A stretch of DNA of 64,000 nucleotides from assembly GCA_028641055.1 (NCBI GenBank), contig CM054062.1, positions 137,558,682-137,622,681 on the forward strand, read 5' to 3'. This stretch comes from Alopecurus myosuroides. Its lineage: Eukaryota > Streptophyta > Magnoliopsida > Poales > Poaceae. A model generated the notes under the pieces. That model ran no database searches. It saw only the letters and a program-made list of their open reading frames with translations, and had not been told where the DNA came from. Within the stretch, counting starts at the first letter, position 1. The number at the start of each line of letters is the position of its first letter. This document shows positions 1 to 10,757 of the stretch, piece by piece. Position numbers and translations under genes: made by a program.

Positions 1-418
1 AGCCGATCAGAGGTCCACTCCTTAACCTTGGTGCTGGTTACACTGGGATTCCATGCTTTGGAGCACAGGGAGTCGACGCTATGTACTTCACCACGCCTAG
101 AGTCGGTCTCAGACCATGTCAGATCTACGTGGATCGTCGTTCCACCTACTTTTGTGGGCATGCTCCTCACCGTACCTCTCGCCGTACTCCTCGCCGCCGT
201 CCTGCGTGATGAGCATGGGAGTACCGATGTATCCATTCTTAGCTATGTTTAGTTATCCTTTGGCATTCAAACCATTTATGGTGTATTGGATATTCTGATG
301 TATTTGAATATGTGATGGTGAACCTTGTGGTTGTCTATTCATGCGTCAGAATAATCTCTCTTTCGGTTGCCAAGTCTATCCTTTCCTGTTGTTGTGCTAA
401 AATGCATTTCCATTCAGG
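1..418 (+). other. E1 5' untranslated leader (partial)
   Basis: This non-coding stretch lies upstream of the gag start at 419. No primer binding site of the TGGTATCAGAGC type is visible, so the primer site and 5' LTR are probably just left of the window. The short open frames here have no recognisable content. Confidence 0.6.
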
Positions 419-3400
419 ATGCCGCCAACAAGGAACAACACGCCTGAGCCACCGCCAATCACGGAGCTGTTGACTCAAATGACCCAAGTCATGATGCAGA
501 TGGCCCAGTTTCAGAGTTTCAGGCTAATCAGCACATCAACCAGACAGCTCCACGAGTCAGCATCAAGGAGTTTCTCAGTCTGGGCCCAAGAGCTTTCGTG
601 GCCACATGCGAGCCTCTAGACGCTGATGACTGGATCCGTGAGATAGCCAAGGCTCTGGAGATTGCACACGTAGCTGAAGAAGACAAGGTCAAGTATGCCT
701 CCTATCTGCTGAAGGGTCAAGCAGTTTCTTGGTGGGAAAACTTCCAGGCCATGAGAACTGGGATGCCAGTCACGTGGGATCGTTTCAAGGAAGCCTTCCT
801 GAAGCACCACATTCCAGATGGTCTCATGGAAAGAATGCGTGAAGAGTTTTGCTCTCTCAAGCAAGGCAAGTTGGGCATCATCGGATATCAGAGTGAGTTC
901 AATCGCCTCGCTTGGTACGCTGGAGATGAGGTGTCCACTGAAGCTAAGAAGATGGCAAGGTTCCGCAGAGGCTTTAACCCGGAACTCAAGTATGCCCTCA
1001 CCAATGTCAAGGCCAACAGCTTCGAGGATCTCGTTAACACCGCGCTCAATGAAGAAAATGGGCGCAAGGCGTTCGAGGAGTCTCGCAAGCACTCGCGTGA
1101 GGGTGGTTCCTCCTCCAACATGACCACCCCTCCGCAGAAGCGCCGCATCTGGGTACCAAATGGTGCTGTCACTCGGGCTCCATATGCCCAAACTTCTCCA
1201 GGATTTGCTCCCCGCCCACCCAACCCTGCTCAGGTGCATGATACAAGGGCTTCAATGGGGCAGCCAAGGCCAGGGCCTCCTCGTGTCGTCACATGCTACA
1301 AGTGCAAGCAGACGGGACACTACGCCGACAAGTGCACGCAGAGGCAGCTACCTTCACCACCACCTCGTCCTAACACAAACCAGGCAATGGTGCGCGCTCC
1401 CCCGCCTAAGGCCTTCAACTCCAACAATAGGCCTGTCAGGAGGACCGCAAGGGTGAATCATGTCAAGATCGACAAAGCTGAGGAAGCTCCTGACGTCGTT
1501 CTCGGTACATTTCCCATAAACTCTAATCCAGCTAAAGTGTTGTTTGATACCGGAGCATCACATTCTTTCGTGTCAAAGATCTTTGCGAAACCAATTAAAC
1601 TCCCTTTTGTTGGTTTGGGTTCCCCGCTAGCGGTCAACTCCCCTGGAGCAACTATGCAAACGTCCAAGATCAGTCACAAAAATCAAATTCTAATTGGAGG
1701 CCACATATTCCTTGCTTCTCTCATACTGCTTGGCAATTATGACATTGATGTCATTCTTGGTATGGATTGGCCGAAGGCCAATAAAGCAAGAATTGACTGT
1801 GCTCAAAAATCAATAACTCTGTCCCACCCTTCTGGCCAGATAATCTATTCTCCACATGAATCAAGTTCCATTCAGCTATGCACCCTCAATGCTAAACCTC
1901 TACCTTCACTGGAAAATGTTCCGGTGGTTTGCGACTTCCCTGACGTCTTTCCAGAAGAGTTGCCAGGAATGCCTCCGGACAGAGCTGTTGAGTTCGTGAT
2001 CGAACTTGAACCAGGTACTGCTCCAATCTCTAAGCATCCCTACAAGATAGGAACTCCTGAGCTGAAGTTGTTGAAGGAACAAATTGATATGCACATGGAA
2101 AAAGGTTACATTCAACCTAGTTCCTCGGCTTGGGGTTGCCCAACTCTGTTCGTTGCGAAGAAGGATCAAACAAAGAGACTCGTTGTTGACTATCGTCCTC
2201 TTAACGAGAAGACCATCAAAAATAAGTATCCAATTCCTCGCATCGATGATCTTTTTGATCAACTTGCTGGAGCCTCAATATTCTCCAAGTTGGACTTGAG
2301 AATGGGTTACCATCAAATAAAGATCAGAAAAGAGGATATTCCAAAGACAGCCTTCACCACTCTCTACGGTCTATACGAATTCACCGTCATGTCCTTTGGT
2401 CTCACCAATGCACCGGCGACCTTCTCTCGACTCATGAATTTTGTCTTCCATGAATACCTCGACAAGTTCGTTGTGGTATATCTTGATGACATTCTTGTCT
2501 ACTCAAAATCCGAGGAAGAGCATGAAGAACATCTTCATCTCACTCTCATGAAGCTTCGCGAGCATCGTCTCTATGCCAAATTCTCCAAACGTGAGTTCTG
2601 GATCTCCGAAGTCGTTTATCTTGGTCATGTCATCTCTGCCAAGGGCATAGCCATTGATCCAGAAAAGGTTAAAGCAATTGTTGATTGGAAACCTCCAAAG
2701 ACGGTGAAGCAAGTAAGAAGTTTTCTTGGCTTGGCTAGCTATTGCCGTCGCTTCGTCCCAAACTTCTCAAAGATTGCCAAACCTCTCACTGACCTCACAA
2801 AGAAGGACAAGAAGTTCGTCTGGTCTCCACAATGTGATGAAAGCTTCAATCTCCTAAAGGCTAAACTCACTTCTACACCAGTTCTGGTTGCCCCGGATCC
2901 TTCCAAACCTTTCCAAATATTCTGTGATGCTTCTCTCCAAGGTCTAGGTGCAGTTCTCATGCAAGAACGTCAAGCTGTGGCTTATGCTTCACGTCAGTTG
3001 AACACACATGAGCTCAATTATCCCACTCATGACCTTGAACTCGCAACAGTTGTGTTTGCCCTCAAGAAATGGAGACAATACTTGTTGGGTAATCACACTG
3101 AAATCTTTTCCGATCATAAGAGTCTTAAGTACATCTTCACTCAACCAGATCTAAACCTCAGACAAAGGAGATGGATTGAAAAGATCAAAGACTTTGATCT
3201 TACCATTTCTTACACTCCAGGCAAGGATAATGTTATGGCCGATGCTCTTAGTCGCAAGTCGTATTGCAATAATATCATGATCATGGAAAGCCAACCTCCT
3301 CTTCATGAAGAATTCCAGAAGCTCAACCTTGGTCTTGTTCCTCAAGGCTATCTTGCAAACTTGACAGCCAGTCCAACTCTCAAGGACAAGATTCGTTCTG

Positions 3401-3766
3401 AACAACTTCGTGATGCTGAAATCAAGAAGATTGTAGAACACATCAAAGCAGGCAATGAGAAATTTGAGTGCTTCTCAATTGATGACAAGGGAACTGTGTT
3501 CTTCGAAGGACGCATTGCAGTTCCTCAAATTCAAAGTCTCAAAGATGTCATTCTCAAGGAGGCTCATGAAACTCCTCTCTCCATACACCCTGGAAGTACA
3601 AAGATGTACCATGATCTCAAGACACTGTATTGGTGGCCTAGCATGAAACGTGAAATTGCTCAATACTTTTCTGAATGCGACGTCTGTCAGCGTGTCAAGG
3701 CAGTTCATCAGAAAACAGCCGGTCTTCTCCAACCTCTGAAAATCCCTGAATCGAAGTGGGACATGA
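419..3766 (+). pseudogene. E1 gag-pol, 5' part (gag, protease, RT, RNase H, integrase zinc domain)
   Basis: The polyprotein would supply particle, protease and reverse-transcription functions to the element. The gag start ATG is at 419. The frame changes near 515, apparently by a one-base loss, after which an open frame of 1,067 codons runs from 598. Counting from the codon at 598, the gag core has the WWENF motif at about 46-50 and the CCHC knuckle ([14 protein letters not shown]) at 233-246. The protease DTGA is at 317-320 and the RT catalytic YLDD at 628-631. RNase H has D777, E814, D839 and ADALSR at 881-886. The integrase HHCC zinc domain follows at about 985-1035. The frame is then interrupted by a transposon at 3767. 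The gag frameshift means no functional product from this copy as read. Confidence 0.9.
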
Positions 3767-4325
3767 ATTCAAGGAAAAAAATAGCGTGCTATGAGAAATA
3801 GCGGCAGCCTCCTTCAGATGCTATGGAAGATATATCGTGATAATAGCGTGCTATATCAAAATAGTATTTTGAAATAATTATCAAATATATCTCAAAATTC
3901 TAAGGATTTCAACAAGAATAAATGATGTAGTATAAAAATATCATAACAATATATGTATAATCACAAAGAAAAATTGTTCTCTAGGTTGTTAAATCCCAAC
4001 ATCAACATCACACGGGGAAATAACACAGTATAAATTACTTATTCGGAATTATAAACCTGCGATTTCATCTTAACGATTGTTTTTTATCGCCATGAAAAAC
4101 ATGGAGCAACCTTTTCTTTTTCCTAAGGTGGAAAACTCGGACATTTGGCCCAATAGCGTGAAAAAAATAATAGCGCGCTATAACGTTAGGCCGTTTTAGC
4201 ATGATATAGCATGATATTTCGTGAATAGCGCAATAGCGAGCAAAAGTGTTAAAATTTAGCGTGGACCCTCCAGATATGATATATCGTGCTATTAGCGCCG
4301 AAATAGCGTGCTATTTTTTTTCCAT
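3767..4325. mobile_element. hAT-like MITE inserted in the E1 integrase
   Basis: The 559-bp insert is flanked by GGACATGA at 3759-3766 and 4326-4333, an 8-bp duplication as expected for the hAT superfamily. Its ends are imperfect inverted repeats around GGAAAAAAATAGCGTGCTAT. The motif AATAGCG, or its reverse, recurs about ten times towards the two ends, which looks like the subterminal transposase-binding repeats of hAT elements. The inside is AT-rich and non-coding. Insert plus duplication is 567 bp, a multiple of three, so the integrase frame resumes in phase afterwards. The exact terminal base on each side is uncertain by a few bases. Confidence 0.75.
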
Positions 4326-5385
4326 GGACATGATTGAAATGGACTTCGTCACTGGTTTTCCAAAGTCCAAGAGGGGCAACGATGCAATCTTCGTTGTCAT
4401 TGATCGACTCACTAAAGTAGCTCACTTCTTTCCTGTCAAAGAGACAATCTCAGCTAGTCAGTTAGCAGAGCTATACACAGCAAAGATTGTTCCTCTTCAT
4501 GGTGTTCCATTGGAAATAAGCTCAGACCGTGGAAGCATCTTCACTTCTCATTTCTGGAAAAGATTTCAAGAAGCCTTGGGCACCAAGCTTCTGTTCAGCA
4601 CAGCCTACCTTCCTCAGTCTCAAGGGCAAGTCGAAAGAGTCAATCAGATTCTCGAGGATATGCTCAGAGCATGTGGTCTCTCCTTTGGCATGAAATGGGA
4701 GGAATGTCTTCCATATGCTGAATTCTCCTACAACAACAGCTTCCAGGCAAGCCTAGGCATGGCACCATTTGAGGCTCTCTATGGCCGCAGATGCAGGAGT
4801 CCAATCAATTGGTCTGGAGCTGGTGAACGTTCACTCTTAGGCCCTGACATTGTTAACGAGGCCGAAGAGAAAGTTCGCATCATTCGTGACAATCTCAAGA
4901 TCGCTCAGTCTCGTCAGAAAAGCTACTATGACAGCAAGCACAGGGACATGGTATATGCAGCTGGAGACAAAGCATATCTCCGTGTAACTCCCCTCAGAGG
5001 CACTCATCGTTTTGGTGTCAAAGGAAAGCTTGCACCAAGATATATTGGTCCCTTCAACATTCTCTCAAGGCGTGCAGAAAATGCCTATCGTCTTGAACTT
5101 CCAGAAAAGCTATCCAAGGTGCACGATGTCTTTCACGTGTCACAGCTCAAGAAATGCTTCAAAGATCCAGGTAGTGCAGTTGATCATGATTCAATTGATC
5201 TGCAAGAAGACCTCTCTTATGAAGAGCATCCTGTTCGCATTCTCGATGAGACCGAGCGCAAAACTCGCAACAAGAGCACCAAGTTCTTAAAAGTGCAGTG
5301 GTCTCATCATTCCGATAAAGAGGCAACGTGGGAGACCGAAGAGGATCTTCGCAAGAAGTATCCGGACCTTTTCTCTTCTCAGTAG
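4326..5385 (+). pseudogene. E1 integrase core, C-terminal tail and chromodomain
   Basis: This is the second half of the E1 polyprotein, separated from the first by the MITE. The catalytic triad is visible: D in MIEMDFVTGFP, D in SSDRGSIFTSHFW, and E in PQSQGQVERVNQ. The GPY/F-like tail (APRYIGPFNILSR) follows. A chromodomain (PVRILDETERK through VQWSHHSDKEATWE) then ends shortly before the TAG stop at 5383-5385. In chromoviruses this domain guides insertion to particular chromatin. The open frame is intact in this half but lacks the zinc domain upstream, so it is scored as a broken gene. Confidence 0.88.
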
Positions 5386-5408
5386 GAATCTCGGGGCGCG
5401 ATTCCTTC

Positions 5409-5421
5409 AAGGGGGGCGTTT
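5409..5421 (+). promoter_or_regulatory. E1 polypurine tract
   Basis: AAGGGGGGCG followed by TTT lies directly before the LTR start TGTAACATCCC. This is where plus-strand DNA synthesis is primed. The upstream stretch ATCTCGGGGCGCGATTC is closely mirrored upstream of the polypurine tracts of elements B and C. Confidence 0.8.
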
Positions 5422-6401
5422 TGTAACATCCCAAGTATGAAAAACAACCTTAGAATGCTTGCTCCTTGTTTAATTTCAGTTTGCATCATTCCATCATGAG
5501 CATTGCATTTGTTCTCAATTGTTTTCACTTGTGTTCCATTTGAAATTCAAACCAAATTTCAAAACTTGGTTCATACTTGGTATGTTCCAATGTTTCAAAA
5601 ATAGATTCCAAACAGTAACAATTCTATTGTTTCCAGTAAACTTGAATTTTTCATATAATTAACTTGCTTAATATTTCAATATTTCATATATTGCAAAATT
5701 CACTCAAATTCATTTAAATTTTAAACAGCAACAAAAATTTAAAATTTTGAAAAACAAAAGTTTGTACAACTGGGCTTTTGCAATAAAGAACTTATAAAAA
5801 TTTATCACCAAAAATTTTAAACCCCAAAACCCTATTCTTTTTCTCTCTTTTCTTTCCTACAAAAAAAAGGTGAACAGAAAAAAAAACAGAAAAGCAAAAG
5901 GGGGGCAGGCCAGCCCAAGTGGGCTGAGCCCACCACAGCCCCGAGGCCCAGCCCCCTTACCTGCTCCTCCTTTCGTCATCCTTCGTACGGAGACAGAGGA
6001 GGGGGAGCCTCCCCCACTTGCAGCAGCTCCACCTGCTCCCCTCCTCCTCTACTTAAACCCCCGCGGCCGTGCCCTAGGTTCCTAGCCCTCCTCCATCTCC
6101 GCCGCCGCCGCCATTTTTCTCCTCTCTCTCTTTCCCTTCCTCCTCTCTGTTTTCCGGCGATCTTTGGGGGGAGGTTGCAGAGCATGACGCCGCCGTCGAC
6201 AGCACGCTAGGGAGCACCTCCGACCAAGCCAGGGGCACGAGCAGCACCACCGTTTCTTCCTCGTCACCATCCACATCTCCGTCGAGCCCCGGGCGCTGCT
6301 GATCCTCGACGACGAGCTCGTCACCGCCGCGGCTGCTCTGAAGATCGACGTCGCGCAGTCGTCTCCCTCACCGTCACGCGCAGCCAACGCCTCCGCCAGC
6401 A

Positions 6402-6787
6402 CCACGGTGAGCTCCTGGTTCCATCCCCGTCGATGAAGGAGTGAATCGCGTCCGTTTTGGAGGAGGCCCTGACGGCGCTCCTCCCTGTCCGCCATGGCTG
6501 ACGCCGCAAGGTCGTCGTCGAGCGCTGGTTGCCCCCTCCTGCTCGCACACCCACCACTTCCTGATGCCCAGTACGCACACGCGCACGCCCAGCGCCACGG
6601 TGAGCTCCTGGTTCCATCCCCGTCGATGAAGGAGTGAATCGCGTCCGTTTTGGAGGAGGCCCTGACGGCGCTCCTCCCTGTCCGCCATGGCTGACGCCGC
6701 AAGGTCGTCGTCGAGCGCTGGTTGCCCCCTCCTGCTCGCACACCCACCACTTCCTGATGCCCAGTACGCACACGCGCACGCCCAGCG
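6402..6787 (+). repeat. 193-bp perfect tandem duplication in E1 LTR
   Basis: Copies at 6402-6594 and 6595-6787 look identical base for base by eye. Each begins near CCACGGTGAGCTCC, which resembles a plant 5' splice site (GGTGAG). Perfect identity suggests a recent duplication. Confidence 0.9.
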
Positions 6788-8915
6788 CCACCCGTTCGTG
6801 GTCGCCGCGCTGTGCTGCCCCGCCGTGCCGTCGCCTGTCGCCGTGTTTCAGACGAAAGTCTGAAACTTCCGTTCAGTTTCAGTCCCGAGAACCCACCTCA
6901 AAACCCCACCTTTCCCTGTTCTATCACGAAATCGAGCCCAGCCCAGTGGCACACAGCCAGCGCGCGCGAGCCCAACGTCGCGAGTTCGATCCCCCCCGCG
7001 CGCAGGAATAAAACCACCTTTTTGCCGCTTTGCCACGCGCGCAACGCGGCCCCACCTGTCAGCGACAGTGGTGGCCACGCGCGCGCACACCCGCGGCCAC
7101 GCAGGCGCCAAATGGGCGCTGGCCCACTGCCAGTGACCCAGGGCTGCTCTGCCCTGCGTAACAAAATCCCAGGGCCCTTTCTGAAAACTCTATTTTTGCA
7201 CCTAAGCCCCTGGAATAAAATTAAGACTTTTAAAATTGCAGAATAGCCCCCATATTTCAAATTCAAATAACTTTTGCATATTAAATCCAAATCCAATAAA
7301 TAAAATATGTATTCCATTCAAAATTTCCTAAACTTTTCAAATATGCAATCTGTTTACTGTTTTGAATAATTAAAAATTATATTATTTTCTGTACTTTATT
7401 TAATTCATTCAAAATTGTTTAACTCATAACTAATTCAAATTAAATCCAAATTTAATTTGTAAAATATGTTTTCAAACCAGAATAATGTAATCTTTTCAAA
7501 TATGAATTTTATTTAATGTTTGGAACAAATAAAATTCAAATATTTTTAATACTTGAATTAAATTCATTTAAATCTTGTTTAAACTTGTTTCATTCATAAT
7601 TAATTCATTTTAATTTCAAATTCAGAAAGTAATACATGTTTTCCAATCAGAATTAAATGCTCTATCCAAATATGCCATAATAACAACATTTTGAGAAAAA
7701 TAAATTCTGCACTAATTTCAATTCTGATTTTTATTCAATTACAATGCCAAAAACCATAATTAAATATTTATCACTCCAATTTTGGCAATTAAAATACCTA
7801 AGTGAATCTAATAACCTTTCCTAGCTGTTTCTATCATCTCTCATGCATTTAATCCACTTTAACCAATGTTTAGTTGTAGTTCATTAAATTCTCAATTAAT
7901 GCACATGGGCTTTACCATATGCAATCCAATTGCATATGGGCCCATTTAATTATGTTACCATGTCAACTAGTTTATCTTTGATGCATCAATTAAATTGTCA
8001 TGCATCATCCCATGTTTGTGCATTATGCCATGTTATTGATTGCTCGTCTCTCTTCGTTGTTTGTTTGCTTTTTCCCGAATAGACGACGACGTTGAGACAG
8101 ACGAGGTTTACGACACTACTTCAGAGGAGTTAGCCCAGTACCAGACTACTGAGTTTGCAGGCAAGTATTCACTCACATGAACCATTGTGTCCTTTCCACA
8201 CTGGATACCGATATTTTCCGTTGTCTAATCTGCTAGCCTTATGATTCGTTGCTTGGGTTCCGATCCTATCACATGTTATCCTGTAACCCTGATATAGCCT
8301 ATCCTCCACATCTATAACCCCATTGCTTGTTGCCCGTGTCTTACTAGCATGCTTAGGGTTGTTTATGCTCGAGTCTGATGTCCGTTATTTCTGTTACCAT
8401 ATTTACTATTGTTCTGGGGGCTCGATGTTTAAACAACAATCTGTTAATGTTTGAGGTAATGCTAATTTGATGATAAGGCACCGGCAGGAGGCCGGGTATG
8501 GTTTTGAGGCCTGCTAGTGTCGAACTCAGGAAAAGTTCTTGTCCTCTGGATCCATGTTGAGCGCGCTAACCGCATGTGGGAAGCGTGTATGGGCGCCCCC
8601 CCGCAACTCTGCTTCGATTCGCATCTCGTCCAAATCGCCACACTTAGTTCGGGCTTTCCATTTGATGCAGCATATGCAGGTACGAACCCTTGGCGCCAGG
8701 GTGGAACTTTTGTAGTCGGCATTTAGGGCGGCGTGGTCTTCCAGTGCTATGAGGGTCCCCCTTTTCTTCGTGGGGGCTCGATTAGCCGCGCACGCACAAC
8801 ACGTGGTTCTTTGGGCTTGATGCGAAGAAGAGTTGGGTTGTGTTGAGTGACTCGCTTGGTGGGTTTGATCCCCGTCTGGCGGGATATTCTTACGTGTACG
8901 ACCAAATTGGTGCAC

Positions 8916-8943
8916 CCCTGCAGGGTTAAATCTTCTCGAGAAG
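8916..8943 (+). other. Paired palindromes in E1 LTR
   Basis: CCCTGCAGGG (8916-8925), a six-base AT spacer, then CTTCTCGAGAAG (8932-8943), followed by a GTCCGCGGTTATGG-type tail. The same arrangement is found in the LTRs of elements B and C with compensating base changes. Confidence 0.8.
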
Positions 8944-9908
8944 TCGTGTTGTCCGCGGTTATGGATGACTTGGTGATAGGGCTGGCTAACAAGGATTAGA
9001 CAAACTTACACCTAATTAATAATAATTTGACTAGTAATAGGCATATTGACACAATAACTTGAACCTTCATTAATCCAACTGTGTGGGTTATCCTCGGATT
9101 GCTTCTTTGGATAAGGGGCGAGATCTAGGATGGGTTTGTTTGAGGTTAGTGGTAGTTGGTTCCGGTGCGCTATCTTATCCCTTTCTTTTAGCCGGATGTT
9201 GTAGCGTGTCTCTGTAGTTGGTTAGGGCAGCCCGCTGCCGCACCTTTGTATCACCTATCTTCCGTTGAACCCAAAGCATCTGTACTTGGTGTTGTCGGGT
9301 ACATTTTGGTATCTTGTGCGTCTTGCTTGCCAGTACTCGTCCGTACTGACCCCTTTGGGGCTGCGTGTTCTGCAGACTACGTTTCCGAGGATCCCCATGG
9401 TGGCTACTACGTGGAGTATGACGAGGCTGCTGACGAGTAGATAGCGGACCCGGGCAGGATCCAAGACTTCGTGGATGGGCTCCGTTTTTTTGTTTCCGGC
9501 CTCTTAGGCCTATTTGGATCTTGTCTGTACTCAGACACTTTGGATGCTTCCGCTGTGATGTAATGATGACTTGTTGGGACATGTGTCCTCTGCATGACTG
9601 TATTTGCTATCTCTGCTCTAGTGAGAGCTTTTTGCCACTTATTTCTATTTCTTTGTGTCATAGAGATTTGTTGTGATATCACTTGTTCAAATGCCGTTGA
9701 CGTACCATGTGTGTATGTTGTGAAGTACGTCAATGGAAGTATTCGGATTTCTATTGGATGGTTCCACAGACGATGAATAGTAGAGGATGGTTGTCACACG
9801 TTTACGTGTTGGCCTACTCACATTGAGATGCGGGTGCAGGTAGGCCCCGTAAGCCATTTATCTACTGTTTAGCGGGCTGTGAGTATCCTCTAAAAGTCCG
9901 GGTGCGAC

Positions 9909-10246
9909 ATAGATTGATGCGATGCTTGATTTTGAGTTATAGCTGGAGTCGACGGGTGGTGACGCTGGAGTCGCCATGCTTGGATACGATGCAGATTCAG
10001 ATCCCGCGGGTGATGGAAAGCGGTAAAGCGCGGGATCCCTTCCTTGCTGGCGCAGAAATGGAAGTCGCCGAACGTCAGCTTGACGCCTCCTTGAAGATCA
10101 TTGAACACCGAGCGGAAGGCCGGCGAGTGCGGCGTGAAGTTGAAGGAACTGAAGTAGATCGAGTTTGACGAAGTCGAAGATCGGGAGCTTGAGCTTGATC
10201 TTGGTGTGGATGAAGCCGGCGAGACCATAGATCTAGTGCGTGGCAT
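9909..10246 (-). pseudogene. Gag N-terminal fragment (Tat lineage)
   Basis: ATG is the reverse complement of 10244-10246, shortly after the primer site. The serine-rich start leads into IYFSSFNFTPHSP and LTFGDFHFCASKEG, which align with the gag of element D. Only about 112 codons remain before E1. It supports the lineage call but has no function on its own. Confidence 0.7.
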
Positions 10247-10265
10247 TTCCACTGACGACACCACA

Positions 10266-10757
10266 TGTCGGTTCCCTATATCGACATATCCCCCGAGTGA
10301 CATAATGGGGGGTTTGAGGAAAGGAGACGGTTGCACGCTGGTGGACTTGATGGTTAACATGGGCACGATTTACCTAGGTTCGGGGCTCTTGTATAGGTAA
10401 AACCCTTACTCCTGCTTTTATGGATTTTATTGATGGTGGTTACAATGAATGCTACAATGGCTGCGACGGAGAGACTGGATCTCGCGCAACTCAAAGGCTA
10501 TGGTGGGTGGAATAATCGATGCCCTACACGGGTGTTCCCCAACCTTTATATAGGAGGCTGGGTCTTTAATCGGCACCCGGATAGGTTACAAACTGTGACT
10601 ATGTCGGTTGTGCCTTCCGCCTTAAACCGCATGTTGAAGCGTAGACGGGCTCCAACTGGGCCTTCTAGAAGGTAGATGGTGGTTCTTCATATTGGGTTTT
10701 CGCCTGAATCAGGACCCGATAGGCCCATGTGGAGGACTCGGAAGTATCCTTACGCCA
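10266..10757 (-). repeat. 5' LTR of the Tat-lineage fragment
   Basis: The LTR is 492 bp, near the 479 bp of element D's LTR. On the minus strand it starts TGGCGTAAGGATACTTCC (compare TGACGTGGGGATGACTCC in D) and ends GAACCGACA. CCTATATAAAGG (about 10550) is a plausible TATA box. The primer site follows at 10249-10265. Confidence 0.7.

Larger units (their letters stand above)
1..9908 (+). mobile_element. E1: Ty3/gypsy chromovirus of Tekay/Del type, 5' end outside window
   Basis: The element enters the window inside its 5' leader and reads gag, zinc knuckle, protease, reverse transcriptase, RNase H, integrase and chromodomain in that order, then a polypurine tract and a long 3' LTR. The order RT-RH-INT places it in Ty3/gypsy. 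The C-terminal chromodomain and the HDVFHVSQLKKC-type stretch in the integrase tail are typical of the Tekay/Del clade. It is disabled by a gag frameshift near 515 and by a hAT-like MITE in the integrase. The right end abuts a minus-strand Tat-lineage fragment, so E1 may have inserted into that older element. The 5' LTR and target duplication cannot be seen. Confidence 0.88.
5422..9908 (+). repeat. E1 3' LTR, about 4.49 kb
   Basis: The LTR starts TGTAACATCCCAAGT right after the polypurine tract and is taken to end at CGGGTGCGACA (9898-9908), where Tat-type sequence begins. The end is inferred, since the other LTR is outside the window. Inside are a GC-rich leader-like block (about 5980-7150) holding a 193-bp tandem duplication, an AT-rich block (about 7180-8050) dominated by AATTCAAAT-like words, and a palindrome pair at 8916-8943 shared with elements B and C. 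Long open frames in the GC-rich block occur in several overlapping frames and are not supported as genes. Confidence 0.75.
9909..10757 (-). mobile_element. Truncated Tat-lineage gypsy element (LTR, primer site, gag start)
   Basis: Read on the minus strand, this is an LTR, a primer site resembling TGGCGCCGTC, and the first third of a gag. It parallels element D on the plus strand (49987 onward) in all three parts. Shared marks are a TATA box region before the leader, a TTTGTAACC stretch in the LTR and the peptide F-TPHSP--R with LTFG-FHF-ASK in gag. The gag is cut at 9908 by the E1 LTR, so the rest of the element probably lies left of E1, outside the window. Confidence 0.75.

Noticed and set aside
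6082..7111. Several overlapping open frames of 100-230 codons on both strands
   Set aside because: They are in the GC-rich part of the E1 LTR, partly created by the 193-bp duplication. GC-rich DNA gives long frames by chance, and no domain is recognisable.
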